Part shown: piece after piece, positions 1 through 9,202 of the stretch
Numbering within the stretch: the stretch's first letter is position 1
How the letters are laid out: every line of letters begins with the position of its first letter
Source of the DNA: Orientallactaga sibirica
Taxonomy: Eukaryota > Chordata > Mammalia > Rodentia > Dipodidae
Direction of reading: 5' to 3'
DNA length: 64,000 nucleotides
NCBI GenBank assembly: GCA_036365145.1
Contig: JAEOAD010002279.1
Location: 3,095,001-3,159,000, forward strand
Made by a program: the position numbers and the translations under genes
The notes under the pieces: generated by a model
Database searches by the model: none
What the model saw: only the letters and a program-made list of their open reading frames with translations
What the model was told of the DNA's origin: nothing

Positions 1-310
1 GACCTTGAGGTATGGCTTAGGTCCTTCGGGACATGTTACGTGATACAGCTAAGCTTCCATCCTTAGCCCATTCTCCAACCCTGCTTGTCTTTCCCCAGAC
101 TTTCAGTCTTCTCGCATTAACCTGGAATTCCACACTGGCAGAGCTAGGGGCTGCTGGGGAGTTGGGGGGGGGCTGCTGAGCACAGAGCCCAGCTCGCCCA
201 CTCTGAAGAGAAGTTAGACCCAGACCAAGAGCAGTGTTCCATCCAAGGCACTGAGGCTGGAGAACGTGGCGCCCTCCAGCATGGGAGGCCCAGAAACAGA
301 GGACTTCCTG
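1..310. other. Unassigned non-coding flank
   Basis: No repeat family, splice-bounded exon or RNA gene recognised. There is a short G-run near 164-171. The open frames here have no coding features. Confidence 0.4.
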
Positions 311-394
311 GCTGGAGGGATGGTTCAGTGGCTAAGGCGCTTGCCTGCGCAGCCAAAGGACCCCGGTTCGATTCCCCAAGACCCATGTAAGCCA
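311..394 (+). repeat. tRNA-derived SINE, type I, 3' truncated
   Basis: The head, A box and B box (GGTTCGATTCCCC) are intact. The copy stops after GTAAGCC and lacks the CT-rich region and tail. A T-run (417-435) follows, preceded by a few bases that look like the reverse-strand start of another copy. Confidence 0.85.
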
Positions 395-679
395 TCTCTC
401 CAGGCCCTTGAGACTGTTTTTTTTTTTTTTTTTTTAAGAGGGAGACTCGCTTCATTATAATATGAGGAGGCTGACAACACTTAATTTCTCTCATTTATCC
501 CACACTTTTTGATGCATGAAACAGAGTACTTTGGCTTTCACAGTTTGGAAATTACAATTGAGAGCCACGAATCAACTCACCCGGTAAAGACTGATGTGAT
601 CCTTGAATCCCATCTTTCCTGATTCAGTTTCTGGGTGCTTTCCCTCACACATGCACAAGGGGATCCTTAAAGTTCTTAA
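395..679. other. Unassigned non-coding stretch
   Basis: Contains a T19 run (417-435). Otherwise AT-rich sequence with no recognised element. Confidence 0.4.
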
Positions 680-691
680 AAAGCCATGTGA

Positions 692-975
692 GGGCTGGAG
701 AGATGGCTTAGCAGTTAAGGCGCCTGCCTCCTAAGCCTAAGAATGCTGGTTCCAATCTCCAGCGGTTCCAATCTCCAGATCCTACCTTTAGCCAGATACA
801 AAGTGACACAAGGGCGCAATGCCGCACTTGACCACAAGGGGGCGCACACATCTGGATTTCATGCACAGCAGCTGAGACTGCTGGTGCACCCATCTCTATC
901 TGTCTTCCTCTCTATCTGTTTCTCTCTGTGTCTCTCTCCAAAAATAAATAAAATAATAATAAAAAAAATTTTTTT
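692..975 (+). repeat. tRNA-derived SINE, type II with doubled B-box segment
   Basis: Full-length, flanked by a 12-bp TSD AAAGCCATGTGA (680-691 and 976-987). The B-box segment GGTTCCAATCTCCAG occurs twice in tandem (748-762, 764-778). A CTCF-like core lies at 832-845. The tail is AAATAAATAAAATAATAA. Confidence 0.93.
832..845 (+). promoter_or_regulatory. CTCF-like core motif inside type II SINE
   Basis: CCACAAGGGGGCGC differs at one position from the usual CTCF core CCACCAGGGGGCGC. Binding is inferred, not shown. Confidence 0.45.
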
Positions 976-987
976 AAAGCCATGTGA

Positions 988-1151
988 TGGTTAGGGTTAG
1001 AGAGATGGCTTAGCGATTAAGCGCTTGTCTGTGAAGCCTAAGGACCCTGGTTCAAGGCTCAATTCTCCAGGTCCCACGTAAGTCAGATGCACATGGTGGC
1101 GCGTATGTCTGGAGTACATTTGCAATGGCTAAAGGACCTGGCACATCTATT

Positions 1152-1195
<44 letters not shown>

Positions 1196-1263
1196 TTTCT
1201 TTGTCTCTAATAAGTAAATAAAATTAAAAAGAAAAAGAGGTTCTTGTCAGGGGAAAAAAAAAA
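988..1263 (+). repeat. tRNA-derived SINE, type I
   Basis: Follows the second TSD copy of the preceding SINE and ends before a third, slightly altered copy (AGCCATGTAA, about 1265). Has a long (CT)n and an AAGTAAATAAAA tail. An extra A-rich segment lies at its 3' edge. Confidence 0.88.
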
Positions 1264-1532
1264 ACAGCCATGTAAGTGTTTTTACGGGAGGAAGCAATTC
1301 TGTATTTCTACTTTTTATCGTGTTTTGTTTTGTTTTCCAAGTTCCTATGTTTATCCCCGCTCACATTCCTGACAATACTGACATTTTCTTACAGAAAAAC
1401 AAAATGGGTTCACACCCATTACATTTGTGGGAAAGCACTTTTTTTTTTTTTTGGCTGGTATTTTTGAATGAATGATGAGGAAAATAAATTATTATGAATT
1501 GGGCTGGAGAGATGGTTTGGCAGTTAAAGGCA

Positions 1533-1917
1533 TGTATGGCACAATGCAGGTCAGGCCCTAGCCAGACCATATGTCAGAAGAAGCCAGGAAGTGGCTTCTG
1601 TGAACATGGCGTCCTGCACAGGCCTGGCGTGACAACAGCTATAGTCCCATGCTTGTGAGAAACCTGCTACGAGATGATCTGCCCGGAGACAGGCTGTCAT
1701 TGGTCACAAAAAGGGGACCACCCCATACAATGATTGGCCAGCCAAGCCCCTTTGAAACCCCCTACACTTCCTTGAATAAACGAGTTTGTGGCAGCTCACC
1801 CTCTGCTGCTTCCACCCAACTCCCAGAGTCTGTGTCTTGACTCCACGCCTCTCACCCCCAACTCGGCAGAGACCCTGCCGTCCCTCCTGGGCTGGCCCTA
1901 GGAGGGTCACCCCAACA
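1533..1917 (+). mobile_element. Solo endogenous-retrovirus LTR (ERVK-like?)
   Basis: About 385 bp beginning TGTATGG and ending CCCCAACA, the TG...CA termini of a retroviral LTR. It has a CCAAT-like TGATTGGCCA (1731-1740) and an AATAAA poly(A) signal (1775-1780). Six-base flanks AAGGCA/AAGGTG agree at four positions. A 6-bp duplication and a CCAACA end suggest an IAP/ERVK type. No internal viral genes are present. Confidence 0.75.
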
Positions 1918-2017
1918 AAGGTGCCTGCCTGCCAAGCCTAAGAACGCCAGTTCCAATCTCCAGGTCCCACGTTTAGGCAGACGCAAAAAGTGATGCAAGG
2001 GCGCAATGCCGCACTTA

Positions 2018-2032
2018 CCCATAAGGGGGCGC
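2018..2032 (+). promoter_or_regulatory. Variant CTCF-like core inside SINE
   Basis: CCCATAAGGGGGCGC carries the AGGGGGCGC half but a changed CCAC half, so it is a weaker match than the other copies. Confidence 0.25.
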
Positions 2033-2225
2033 ACACATCTGGAGTTTGTTCGCAGCAGCTGAGAGGCTGCTGGCGTGCCCATTTTCTCTATATCTCTCTA
2101 TCTCTCTCTCTCTGTCTCTCTCAAAAAAGTTTTTATGAATTGTAAAGCATCAATTCATGTAACGCAGCCTCACGCAGCTATGTCGTGGACTGTGCTAGCA
2201 CTGGGAATGAGTCATGCTCCCTGCT

Positions 2226-2690
2226 GTAAGCTAGAGGTGCGAGGCTTTATTGATTTGTTCAACAGTGTTTCCAAGGGTCTTATGTTTGCCAAGAGTGGCC
2301 GTCAGGTTCCCGCTGCTGGCCAAAATCACAGTACCAAGAGAAGCTTGAGGGGGAGGCAGATTTTGGTTTTCAGACTCGAGGGGAAGCTCCACAATGGCAG
2401 AGGGAAACGATGGCATGAGCAGAGGGTGGACATCACCCCCTGGCCAACATCAGGTGGACAACAGCAACAGGAGAGTGTGCCAAACACTGGCAAGGGGAAA
2501 CTGGCTATAACACCCATAAGCCTGCCCCCAACAATACACTGCCTCCAGGAGGCGTTAATCCCCAAATTTCCATCAGCTGGGAACCTAGCAGTCACAGCAC
2601 CTGAGTTTATGGGGGACACCCAAATCAAACCACCACACCAGGCAATGTCCGAGGCAATGCAGGGGCCAATAGCCAGCACCCTTCCTTAAC
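2226..2690 (-). mobile_element. MaLR-like LTR fragment
   Basis: On the minus strand it opens with GTGGTGGTTTGATTTGGGTG and has the CCCCCATAAACTCA segment, then GGAGCTTCCCCT and AATAAA. This is the layout of ERVL-MaLR LTRs. It shares blocks with 6275-6650, 23070-23310 and 26948-27180. An open frame through it is fortuitous. Confidence 0.55.
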
Positions 2691-2798
2691 ATAATATCAA
2701 TAAAAACAAATCAAAGAGACAAGGGGACCAGGGTAACAATTTGCCCCAAGGAAAAAACTTCTGAGCAGAGATCTGTAGAAGGCAAAACACTTCATTCA

Positions 2799-2952
2799 AG
2801 CCGGGCGTGGTGGCGCACGCCTTTTACTCGGGAGGCCAAGGTAGGAGGATCGCCAAGAGTTCGAGGCCACCCTGAGACTACATAGTGAATTCCTGGTCAG
2901 CCTGACCTAGAGTGAGACCCTACCTCGGAAAAAAAAAAACAACAACAAAACC
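2799..2952 (+). repeat. B1 SINE
   Basis: 7SL-derived GCCGGGCGTGGTGGCGCACGC start, GAGTTCGAGGCCACCCTGAG middle and A-rich tail. TSD ACTTCATTCA at 2789-2798 and 2953-2962. Confidence 0.95.
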
Positions 2953-2962
2953 ACTTCATTCA

Positions 2963-3264
2963 GCTGCTGTTGACCCAGCAAACACGGATCACCTAGCCCT
3001 TTCACTGCTTGCTCCCCCAGTCTTCAGACTGAAGGTCCTTCCATGGCCTCACAAGCTTGGTACTGCCTAGGCCCATCATGTGAGCTTGGCTCTGGGGCAA
3101 ACTTCCTACTCTGTTGTCACAGACAGCTTGAGAGAACCTCTCCTGGGACAGGAACACCGGGAAGAATTTTGTTTTGGAATATGAGTTGGTGTTTAGATTT
3201 CAAACTAGGAACCTGCCAGTCTCCCGCCATCTGAGAAGTTGGTTGGTGAAGTGCCTTGACGGAG

Positions 3265-3268
<4 letters not shown>
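2963..3268. other. Unassigned unique sequence
   Basis: Mostly non-repetitive. No supported exon. Confidence 0.4.

Positions 3269-3308
<40 letters not shown>
3269..3308. repeat. (AT)20 microsatellite
   Basis: Uninterrupted AT dinucleotide array. Confidence 0.97.
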
Positions 3309-3311
<3 letters not shown>

Positions 3312-3774
3312 ATTCCATCTTTGCCCTCAAACACTCCCGACTGGAGCAGAAAATGGGCCTTTATGGTACATCAAAGGCTCGTGACTGTAGCCTTTCCTAG
3401 ACCTTTGATATTTTAATATTTTGCCAGTGAAATCATTATCTCTCCCATGCACAGAGCACTTATTTATTTTGTTGGTAAAATATCTTTGTTATTGCTTGAA
3501 CGAGGAGAAGGCCGAGCCTGGAGGCGCCCAAGATTTGGACGTCTTATAACTTTTATCTCCCAAAGCTAAGGAACTCAGTGTTTGTACTGCTTTGGCCCAC
3601 GTCTCTTAGGGAAATGGCAGACAGCAACCTCCATAACAAGTGCCTCTAATTTATGCTTCTGACGAGCCGGCCAAGTTTTTGCAGTGACTTCCATGGACGT
3701 TCTGGATCATGGGGATTGGATATGAGTTTCAAATAGGAGCCAGACCTTCATTATTGTTAGAGATGTGCTTTAAA
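3309..3774. other. Unassigned unique sequence
   Basis: About 460 bp with no recognised repeat or gene signal. Confidence 0.4.
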
Positions 3775-4005
3775 GAAATTATTTTTTATTTATTTGAGAG
3801 AGAGAGCAACAAGCAGAGAGAGATAGAAACAGAGAGAATGGAGCTGGAGAGATAGCTCAGCAGTCAAGGCGTTTGCCTGCAAAGCCAAAGGATCCCGGTT
3901 CGACTCTCCAGGTCCCAAGTAAGCCAGATGCACAAGGGGGAACATGCGTCTGGAATTCATTTGCAGTGGCTGGAGGCCCTCCCTCTCTCTTTCTCTCTGC
4001 CTCTA

Positions 4006-4045
<40 letters not shown>

Positions 4046-4187
4046 ACAAAATATATTTCAAAATAAAATAAATAGAAAGAGAATGGGCTCGTGCGTCTGG
4101 CTTTAGGTGGGTCCTGGGGAATTGAACCTGGGTCCTTTGGCTTTGCAGGCAAGTGTCTTAACCGCTGAGCCATCTCTCTCAGCCCAG
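3775..4187 (-). repeat. tRNA-derived SINE, type I, interrupted
   Basis: Minus-strand copy: tail and GA-rich part at 3775-3841, body and head at 4078-4187. A plus-strand SINE sits inside it. Confidence 0.88.
3842..4077 (+). repeat. tRNA-derived SINE, type I, nested
   Basis: Inserted into the opposite-strand SINE with TSD AGAGAATGG (3833-3841 and 4078-4086). Tail is a long (AAAT)n. Confidence 0.9.
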
Positions 4188-4216
4188 AGATGTGTTTTTC
4201 TCACTTGCATATAGGA

Positions 4217-4254
4217 CCAGTGGAATACCTACCTACCAGTGGAATACCTACCTA
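4217..4254. repeat. Perfect 19-bp tandem duplication
   Basis: CCAGTGGAATACCTACCTA occurs twice head to tail with no spacer (4217-4235, 4236-4254), in otherwise non-repetitive sequence. Confidence 0.9.
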
Positions 4255-4667
4255 AAGTTCGAAATCTGGGAACCATCTGAACCGCATTTTCCATTCGCAG
4301 GCTGATTCAGGAATTATTTCTTGATGTTCTATGCTGTGTTGGGCACTGAGCAGGACTTGGTGGGTACCAGTCATAAGGCAGCCTATCTGTTTTCCCAAAC
4401 CCTTCAGTCTCATTCTCCTCGCTCTTATCCTCCTTATCCAAATTGACTGCCAAGTCCTCACAAGTAATTCTCAGATTCATGCCTGTCTCTATGTCTCTTT
4501 GCCTCTCTGTCTACATGCCTCAGTTCAGGCTCTCCTCACCTCTCAACGTAATCACTGCCAACTATCTCTTCGTAACATTATTGGCCGCGGGTTGTCACCC
4601 CCTAAATACACCTGGGATACAGCCATTTCAGCAGTCCAAAACTGAAATCCAACTTCACCTGTGTTCT
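4255..4667. other. Unassigned unique sequence
   Basis: About 410 bp. Open frames lack splice sites and homology I can name. Confidence 0.4.
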
Positions 4668-4697
4668 TTTTTTTTTTTTAAGTATTTATTTTTATTT

Positions 4698-4733
<36 letters not shown>

Positions 4734-4896
4734 AAGGGAGAATATAGGCAAATCAGGGCCTCCAGCTGCTGCAAATGATCTCCAGATGCATGCATCACCT
4801 TGTGCATCTGGCTTACGTGGGTCCTGGGGAATTGAAGCTGGGTCCTTAGGCTTCACAGGCAAGTTCCTTTAACAGCTAAGCCATCTCTCCAGCCCA
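4668..4896 (-). repeat. tRNA-derived SINE, type I
   Basis: The A-tail reads as a T-run on the plus strand, followed by (GA)n, the GCATCTGGCTTACGTGGGTC body and AGCTAAGCCATCTCTCCAGC head. Confidence 0.93.
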
Positions 4897-4909
4897 TCAC
4901 AGTCATCTT

Positions 4910-4971
4910 TCCTTCCTTCCTTCCTTCCTTCCTTCCTTCCTTCCTTCCTTCTTCCTTCCTTCCTTCCTCTC

Positions 4972-5033
<62 letters not shown>
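4910..5033. repeat. Compound pyrimidine microsatellite (TTCC)n-(CT)n-(TTTC)n
   Basis: Three tetra/dinucleotide blocks in succession. It abuts the tail side of a minus-strand B1 and probably grew from that A-tail. Confidence 0.95.
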
Positions 5034-5034
<1 letters not shown>

Positions 5035-5177
5035 GTTTTCAAGGTAGGGTCTCACTCTGTCCCAGACTGACCTGGAATTCATTATGCAGTCTCAGGGTGG
5101 CCTCGAATTCACAGTGATCCTCCTACCTCTGAATCCCGAGTGCTGGGATTAAAGGCGTGCGCCACCACGCCCAGCTC
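5034..5177 (-). repeat. B1 SINE
   Basis: Reverse-strand B1 with GAGTGCTGGGATTAAAGGCG and CACCACGCCCAGCT. Near full length. Confidence 0.94.
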
Positions 5178-5227
5178 CACAACCATTTTTCTAAGGAAGA
5201 AAAGCAAGATTCCCTGGGGAGAAGCAA

Positions 5228-5335
5228 TAGGCAAATGTCACACACAGTGAGTTATGGAGCAGGGTTTGACCTCCCCCCCCCCATCTGACACAGAGACCAG
5301 CCCACTCCTAACAACGCAGTCTGTCTGATTCTCAA
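5228..5335 (-). repeat. MIR-like fragment
   Basis: GTCACACACAGTGAGTTATGG and the following GCAGGGTTTGACCT resemble the MIR antisense core (gtcacacagctagtaagtgg...). Divergent and interrupted by a C-run. Confidence 0.5.
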
Positions 5336-5787
5336 TACACGTTTGAATGTACCACTGGAGAGTTCTAGAAGTCATTGTAATATATCTTTTTTTTTTTTTT
5401 CAAATAGATCAGATGGTAGTAAGGCCAGTGATGGTAAAAGAAAATTAAAGCATTGAAAAGAAAATGCATAAGAAATTCAGCTACATTGTGGGTCTCTAAG
5501 GCATGCCCTGGTACCAAGTCATAGACTCGCCCTCCAAGGACAGCGTCATTGTGCAGGTGAGCTGAGTTCTCATTCATGCACCTTGCTTACAACTTGCTAG
5601 AGGACTTTTAAACAAAGCTCTTCCCATTTGACCCCTTCACTTCTTCCCGTCTAATTGTGAGGTCTAAACTCACTCATAATGGAGCTAGTTTTCTGCTGTA
5701 TGTCTGTGCAATCTCACACGCCATCTGGAGAGAAAGATGGAGTCCTTCCTACCATCCTTTCCCCTCTCAGGTGATAGAACCCAGGAG
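5336..5787. other. Unassigned unique sequence
   Basis: Holds a T-run (5388-5400). No supported gene. Confidence 0.4.
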
Positions 5788-5904
5788 GCCAGTGACCTGG
5801 CATTCACTCTGTAGTCTCAGGGCAGCCTCGCAATCACAGTGATCCTCCCACCTCTGCCTCCCTCCTGAGTGCTGGGATTGAAGGCATGCACCGCCATGCT
5901 GGGC
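5788..5904 (-). repeat. B1 SINE, truncated at its 3' side
   Basis: Reverse-strand B1 lacking the tail side; diverged. Confidence 0.85.
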
Positions 5905-5907
5905 TGG

Positions 5908-5960
5908 CTTGCTCTTTTCTTTTCTTTTCTTTTCTTTTCTTTTTTCTTGTCTTGTCTTTT

Positions 5961-6008
<48 letters not shown>

Positions 6009-6027
6009 GTTTTTCAAGGTAGGGTAA
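5908..6027. repeat. (TTTTC)n/(TTTC)n microsatellite plus B1 tail stub
   Basis: The pyrimidine array ends in TTTTTCAAGGTAGGG, the first bases of a second minus-strand B1 that stops at once. Confidence 0.88.
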
Positions 6028-6274
6028 AAGTAAATTGTATTGTTGCACGTCCTTAACACTTAAGGCTTCCTTGTTTACTACGGGCAAATAGTCCAGACTC
6101 AGCATTACACCGACCCTGTCATTTTATGGGAAAACGAACGGAGACCTTGTGTAAAAAAAAAAAGATGATATAAAACTAGAACGTTTCCATAGCATGTGTT
6201 AGGATGTAGCAATTCCTGGGTCAGAAGTCTTCCTGTCCCTTCAAGTTAATAATGTTAGAATTGAATAACTCTGG

Positions 6275-6650
6275 TAGTGTGGTGGTTTGAATCGATGGCC
6301 CCCAATATATTCAGTGTTTTATTAGTTTGTAGTTTGCATCTGCAGCCACCTGGCTGGAGGCAGTGTCTCTGGGTGGATCTTAAGGTGTGGTGGTGGGTTT
6401 GAGATTTCAATCTAAAGATATGCAAAGTGGGCCTAGCTGGAGTTCCTGAAGTGTGCTGTGCTGTGTGGTTTTTGGCTTGTGGCTTCTCTCTGTGTGTTTG
6501 GTCCTGTGAAAGCGGGCCAGCTTCTTCTGTCGTTATGGAACTTCCCCTGGATCTGTAATCTTCAATAAATATCCCTTCCTCCATACCCAGGCCTGGTTTG
6601 GAAGCTCATCTCAGCGAACCTGAAGCTGGCTGCTATAGGTAGCAACCCAA
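6275..6650 (+). mobile_element. MaLR-like LTR
   Basis: Begins GTGGTGGTTTGAATCGATGG, contains GGCCCCCAA, GTTATGGAACTTCCCCTGG and AATAAA (about 6564), then TCCATACCCAGGCC. Rodent MaLR layout. Related copies lie at 2226, 23070 and 26948. Confidence 0.6.
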
Positions 6651-6826
6651 TTTCCTTTAAAAAAATAAATAAGTAAAAGATTATTTTCTTTTCCTCTGCA
6701 GAGATGTAGTCTGTGGATTCCCACTGCCATCCCCCTTGGTTCAGAGGTTCCTATATAACATCAAAGCCCGTGAATATGAGCCCCTGTCCCACCGACTTCC
6801 CTCCAAGTTCCACAATGATGACTTTA

Positions 6827-7045
6827 CAAATATTTATTTTATATTTTGTTTATTTGAGGAGAGAGAGAAAGAGAGGCAGAGAGAGCGAGAGACAGTGGGC
6901 ATGCCAGGGCCTTCAGCCACTGCAAATGAACTCCAAATGCATGCACCACCTTGTGTATCTAGCTTATGTGGGCACTGGGGAATTGAACCCTGGTCCTTTG
7001 GCTTCATGGGCAAGCACCTTAACTGCTAAGCCATCTCTCCAGCCC
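6827..7045 (-). repeat. tRNA-derived SINE, type I
   Basis: Full-length minus-strand copy. A 16-bp TSD CACAATGATGACTTTA lies at 6811-6826 and again at 7098-7113, beyond the adjoining tail fragment. Confidence 0.92.
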
Positions 7046-7097
7046 TATTTTTAAAAGATATTTATTTTATTTTTTATTTATTTGAGAGAGAGAAAGA
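7046..7097 (-). repeat. Tail remnant of a second tRNA SINE
   Basis: CTCTCTC plus an AAATAAATAAAAAATAAAAT-type tail on the minus strand, inside the same TSD pair as the full SINE. Confidence 0.75.
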
Positions 7098-7159
7098 CAC
7101 AATGATGACTTTATACATGAACATTTTTGGTGGAGTTAAAGCTAGGTATAGTAACTTTT

Positions 7160-7317
7160 TTTTTTTTTTTTTTGGTTTTTCGAGGTAGGGTTTCACTCTG
7201 GTCCAGGCTGACCTGGAATTAACTATGTAGTCTCAGGGTGGCCTCGAACTCTCAGCGATCCTCCTACCTCTGCCTCCCGAGTGCTGGGATTAAAGGCATG
7301 TGCCACCACGCCCGGCT
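7160..7317 (-). repeat. B1 SINE
   Basis: Full-length. TSD GGTATAGTAACTTTT / GGTATGGTAACTTTT at 7145-7159 and 7318-7332. Confidence 0.96.
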
Positions 7318-7379
7318 GGTATGGTAACTTTTAAGACAAAAGAGCATTTGAGAATATTTAGCTACTGAAAAGGGGTTCT

Positions 7380-7571
7380 AGGGTTGGAAAAATGGCTTAG
7401 TGGTTAAGGCACTTGCCTGCAAAGCATAAGGACCCAGGTTCGATTCCCCAGGACCCACGTAAGCCAGATGCACATGGTGGCGCACATGTCTGGAGGTTGT
7501 TTGCAGTGGTTAGAGGCCCTGGCACACCCATTCTCTCTTTCTCTCTCTCTCTCTCTCAAACAAATAAAATA
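7380..7571 (+). repeat. tRNA-derived SINE, type I
   Basis: TSD AAAAGGGGTTCT at 7368-7379 and 7572-7583. B box GGTTCGATTCCCC intact. Confidence 0.95.
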
Positions 7572-7619
7572 AAAAGGGGTTCTGCATCAGGAGTTGAGAA
7601 GATAAGTGTTTTATTCCCA

Positions 7620-7720
7620 TTTGAGCTGCAATTTTGCCTGGGAGACTTTGAATGGTTTAGTTTTCCTCTCTGGGCCTCAGTTCAGATCCCTAACCCATCG
7701 TAGAAGAGTGGGTACATGCC
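7620..7720 (+). repeat. MIR-like fragment
   Basis: TTTTCCTCTCTGGGCCTCAG matches the MIR core phrase (cctctctgggcctcagtttcc). The rest is diverged. Confidence 0.55.
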
Positions 7721-8109
7721 CTGCTTATTTCCAAGGCTTATTCAAAGGTGCAGTAGGGGTACAATTGTTAAGTGTTCTTTGAAAGACTGAACAGTGGAAG
7801 GGTAGAGGAACGAGACACTGTATTCGGATGATTAAGCATTGCCAAGCAACCTTGGGCAAGCAGCCCCTGGCACAAACTAAAGTCCCAGCTGCCCGCTGGA
7901 AGCACTTACATTGTGCCATGCCACTATGCAGACACTTGGATGGAGGGAAAAGATGACTTTTAAGCTCTTCCAGCATTCGAGTTTCCCAAGGAGCGGGATT
8001 TCTGGCTCAAGTTTCAAGAGAGTGGGGTCCTTGGGGGTGCATTCTGCTTTGTCCTCAGGCGAGGACAACATGCTGCGCATCCCACCTGTTTCTCAAAGAA
8101 TCCAGTTGT
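7721..8109. other. Unassigned unique sequence
   Basis: About 390 bp. Overlapping open frames on both strands show no splice or family evidence. Confidence 0.4.
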
Positions 8110-8245
8110 AGCTGGGCGTGGTGGCGCACGCCTTTAATCCCAGTACTCGGGAGGCAGACGTAGGATGATCACCGTGAGTTCGAGGCCACCCTGATACTAC
8201 ATAGTGAGTTCCAGGTCAGCCTGAGGAGAAACCATACCTCAGAGG
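8110..8245 (+). repeat. B1 SINE without A-tail
   Basis: GCTGGGCGTGGTGGCGCACG start. The 3' part is altered (GAGGAGAAACCATACCTCAG) and no poly(A) follows. Confidence 0.9.
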
Positions 8246-8359
8246 TGAAGCCATGGAAAATGACGACCCAAGCGTGACTTTTGAAGAAACAGTGGCATCA
8301 TTGAAGATGCCCTTCCAAGGTGGGGGTAGGGCATGAAGATAGGTTATGCCAACCAACCA

Positions 8360-8454
8360 GAAGATTACAGTCTTAACCCAACAGGCAAGCTGAGGATGAA
8401 GTGGAAGCAGGCTATTTGCCCAAGGTCATGTGGCTACTTAGAAAACCTGGTCTA
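8360..8454 (-). repeat. MIR fragment, interrupted by a SINE
   Basis: TTTGCCCAAGGTCATGTGGC is the MIR antisense core. The next MIR words (AACCTGG...GTAGTCTG) resume after the SINE at about 8703. Confidence 0.7.
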
Positions 8455-8702
8455 GGGCTGGAGAGATGGCTTAGGGGTTAAGGCACTTGCCTGCGAAGCC
8501 TGAGGACCCAGGTTCGACTCTCCAGGACCCACGTAAGCCAGATGCACAAGGCGGTACATGCATCTGGAGTTCATTTGCAGTGGCTGGAGGCCCTGATGCG
8601 CCCGTTCTCTCTCTCTCTCTGCCTCTCTGCCTCTTTCTACCTCTGTCTGTCTGTTGCTAATAAATAAATAAATAAAAATAAAAGCAAAAATTTAAAAAAA
8701 AA
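8455..8702 (+). repeat. tRNA-derived SINE, type I
   Basis: Inserted in the MIR, with AACCTGG on both sides. Full A/B boxes and AAATAAATAAATAAAAATAA tail. Confidence 0.93.
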
Positions 8703-8975
8703 TAACCTGGGGTTTGTAGTCTGTCTTTTTTTTTCCCCTCTCTTCACTTTATTTCTTCACTAATTGAATTTCTTACGTGTATTGGCCCAGAACAGATTGG
8801 ACATGTTTATTAATAGTTTTGAGATGATTTGAGCAGTGCTGCTTGCTATCAAAGACTTCAAAGTCTGGACACCTCCAGACAGGCCTCTGCCTACAGAATA
8901 AGTGGTCTGCAAGTCACGTTACTGGCCAAGCTATAACTTGTTGTAACTAAGGGCTAAGATTAAAAAATCAAATCA
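8703..8975. other. Unassigned sequence after MIR remainder
   Basis: Non-repetitive apart from the first 25 bp. Confidence 0.35.
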
Positions 8976-8976
8976 G

Positions 8977-9187
8977 GGGCTGGAGAGATGGCTTAGCAGT
9001 TAAGACTATCGCCTGCAAAGCCTAAGGACCCAGGTTCGATTCCCCAGGAGCCACATAAGCCAGGCACACAAGATGATACACGGGCACAAGGTCACGCATG
9101 TGCACAAGATGGCGTGCATGGCGTCTGGAGTTCCATTCAATGGCGCACCAATTCTCTCTTTTTCTCTCTCTTACTTAAAAAAAGGGA
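8977..9187 (+). repeat. tRNA-derived SINE, type III
   Basis: 15-bp TSD AAAAAATCAAATCAG at 8962-8976 and 9188-9202. The body has the type III AAGGTCACGCATG segment, and the 3' part is shortened. Confidence 0.92.
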
Positions 9188-9202
9188 AAAAAATCAAATC
9201 AG

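Larger units (their letters stand above)
1501..2132 (+). repeat. tRNA-derived SINE, type II, split by a solo LTR
   Basis: SINE head at 1501-1532 and body at 1918-2132. TTATGAATT flanks the whole composite (1492-1500 and 2133-2141), so one SINE insertion was later interrupted. The body carries a variant CTCF-like core (2018-2032). Confidence 0.92.

Noticed and set aside
1533..1917. Provirus with internal genes
   Set aside because: Only an LTR is present; no gag, pro, pol or env sequence adjoins it.
2075..2689. 204-codon open frame, the longest in the window
   Set aside because: It runs from the end of a SINE through a minus-strand MaLR-like LTR. No domain or splice sites.
7413..7450. tRNA-like sequences with A and B boxes (dozens in the window)
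   Set aside because: They are SINE heads with SINE bodies, A-tails and TSDs, and do not fold as intact tRNA genes.
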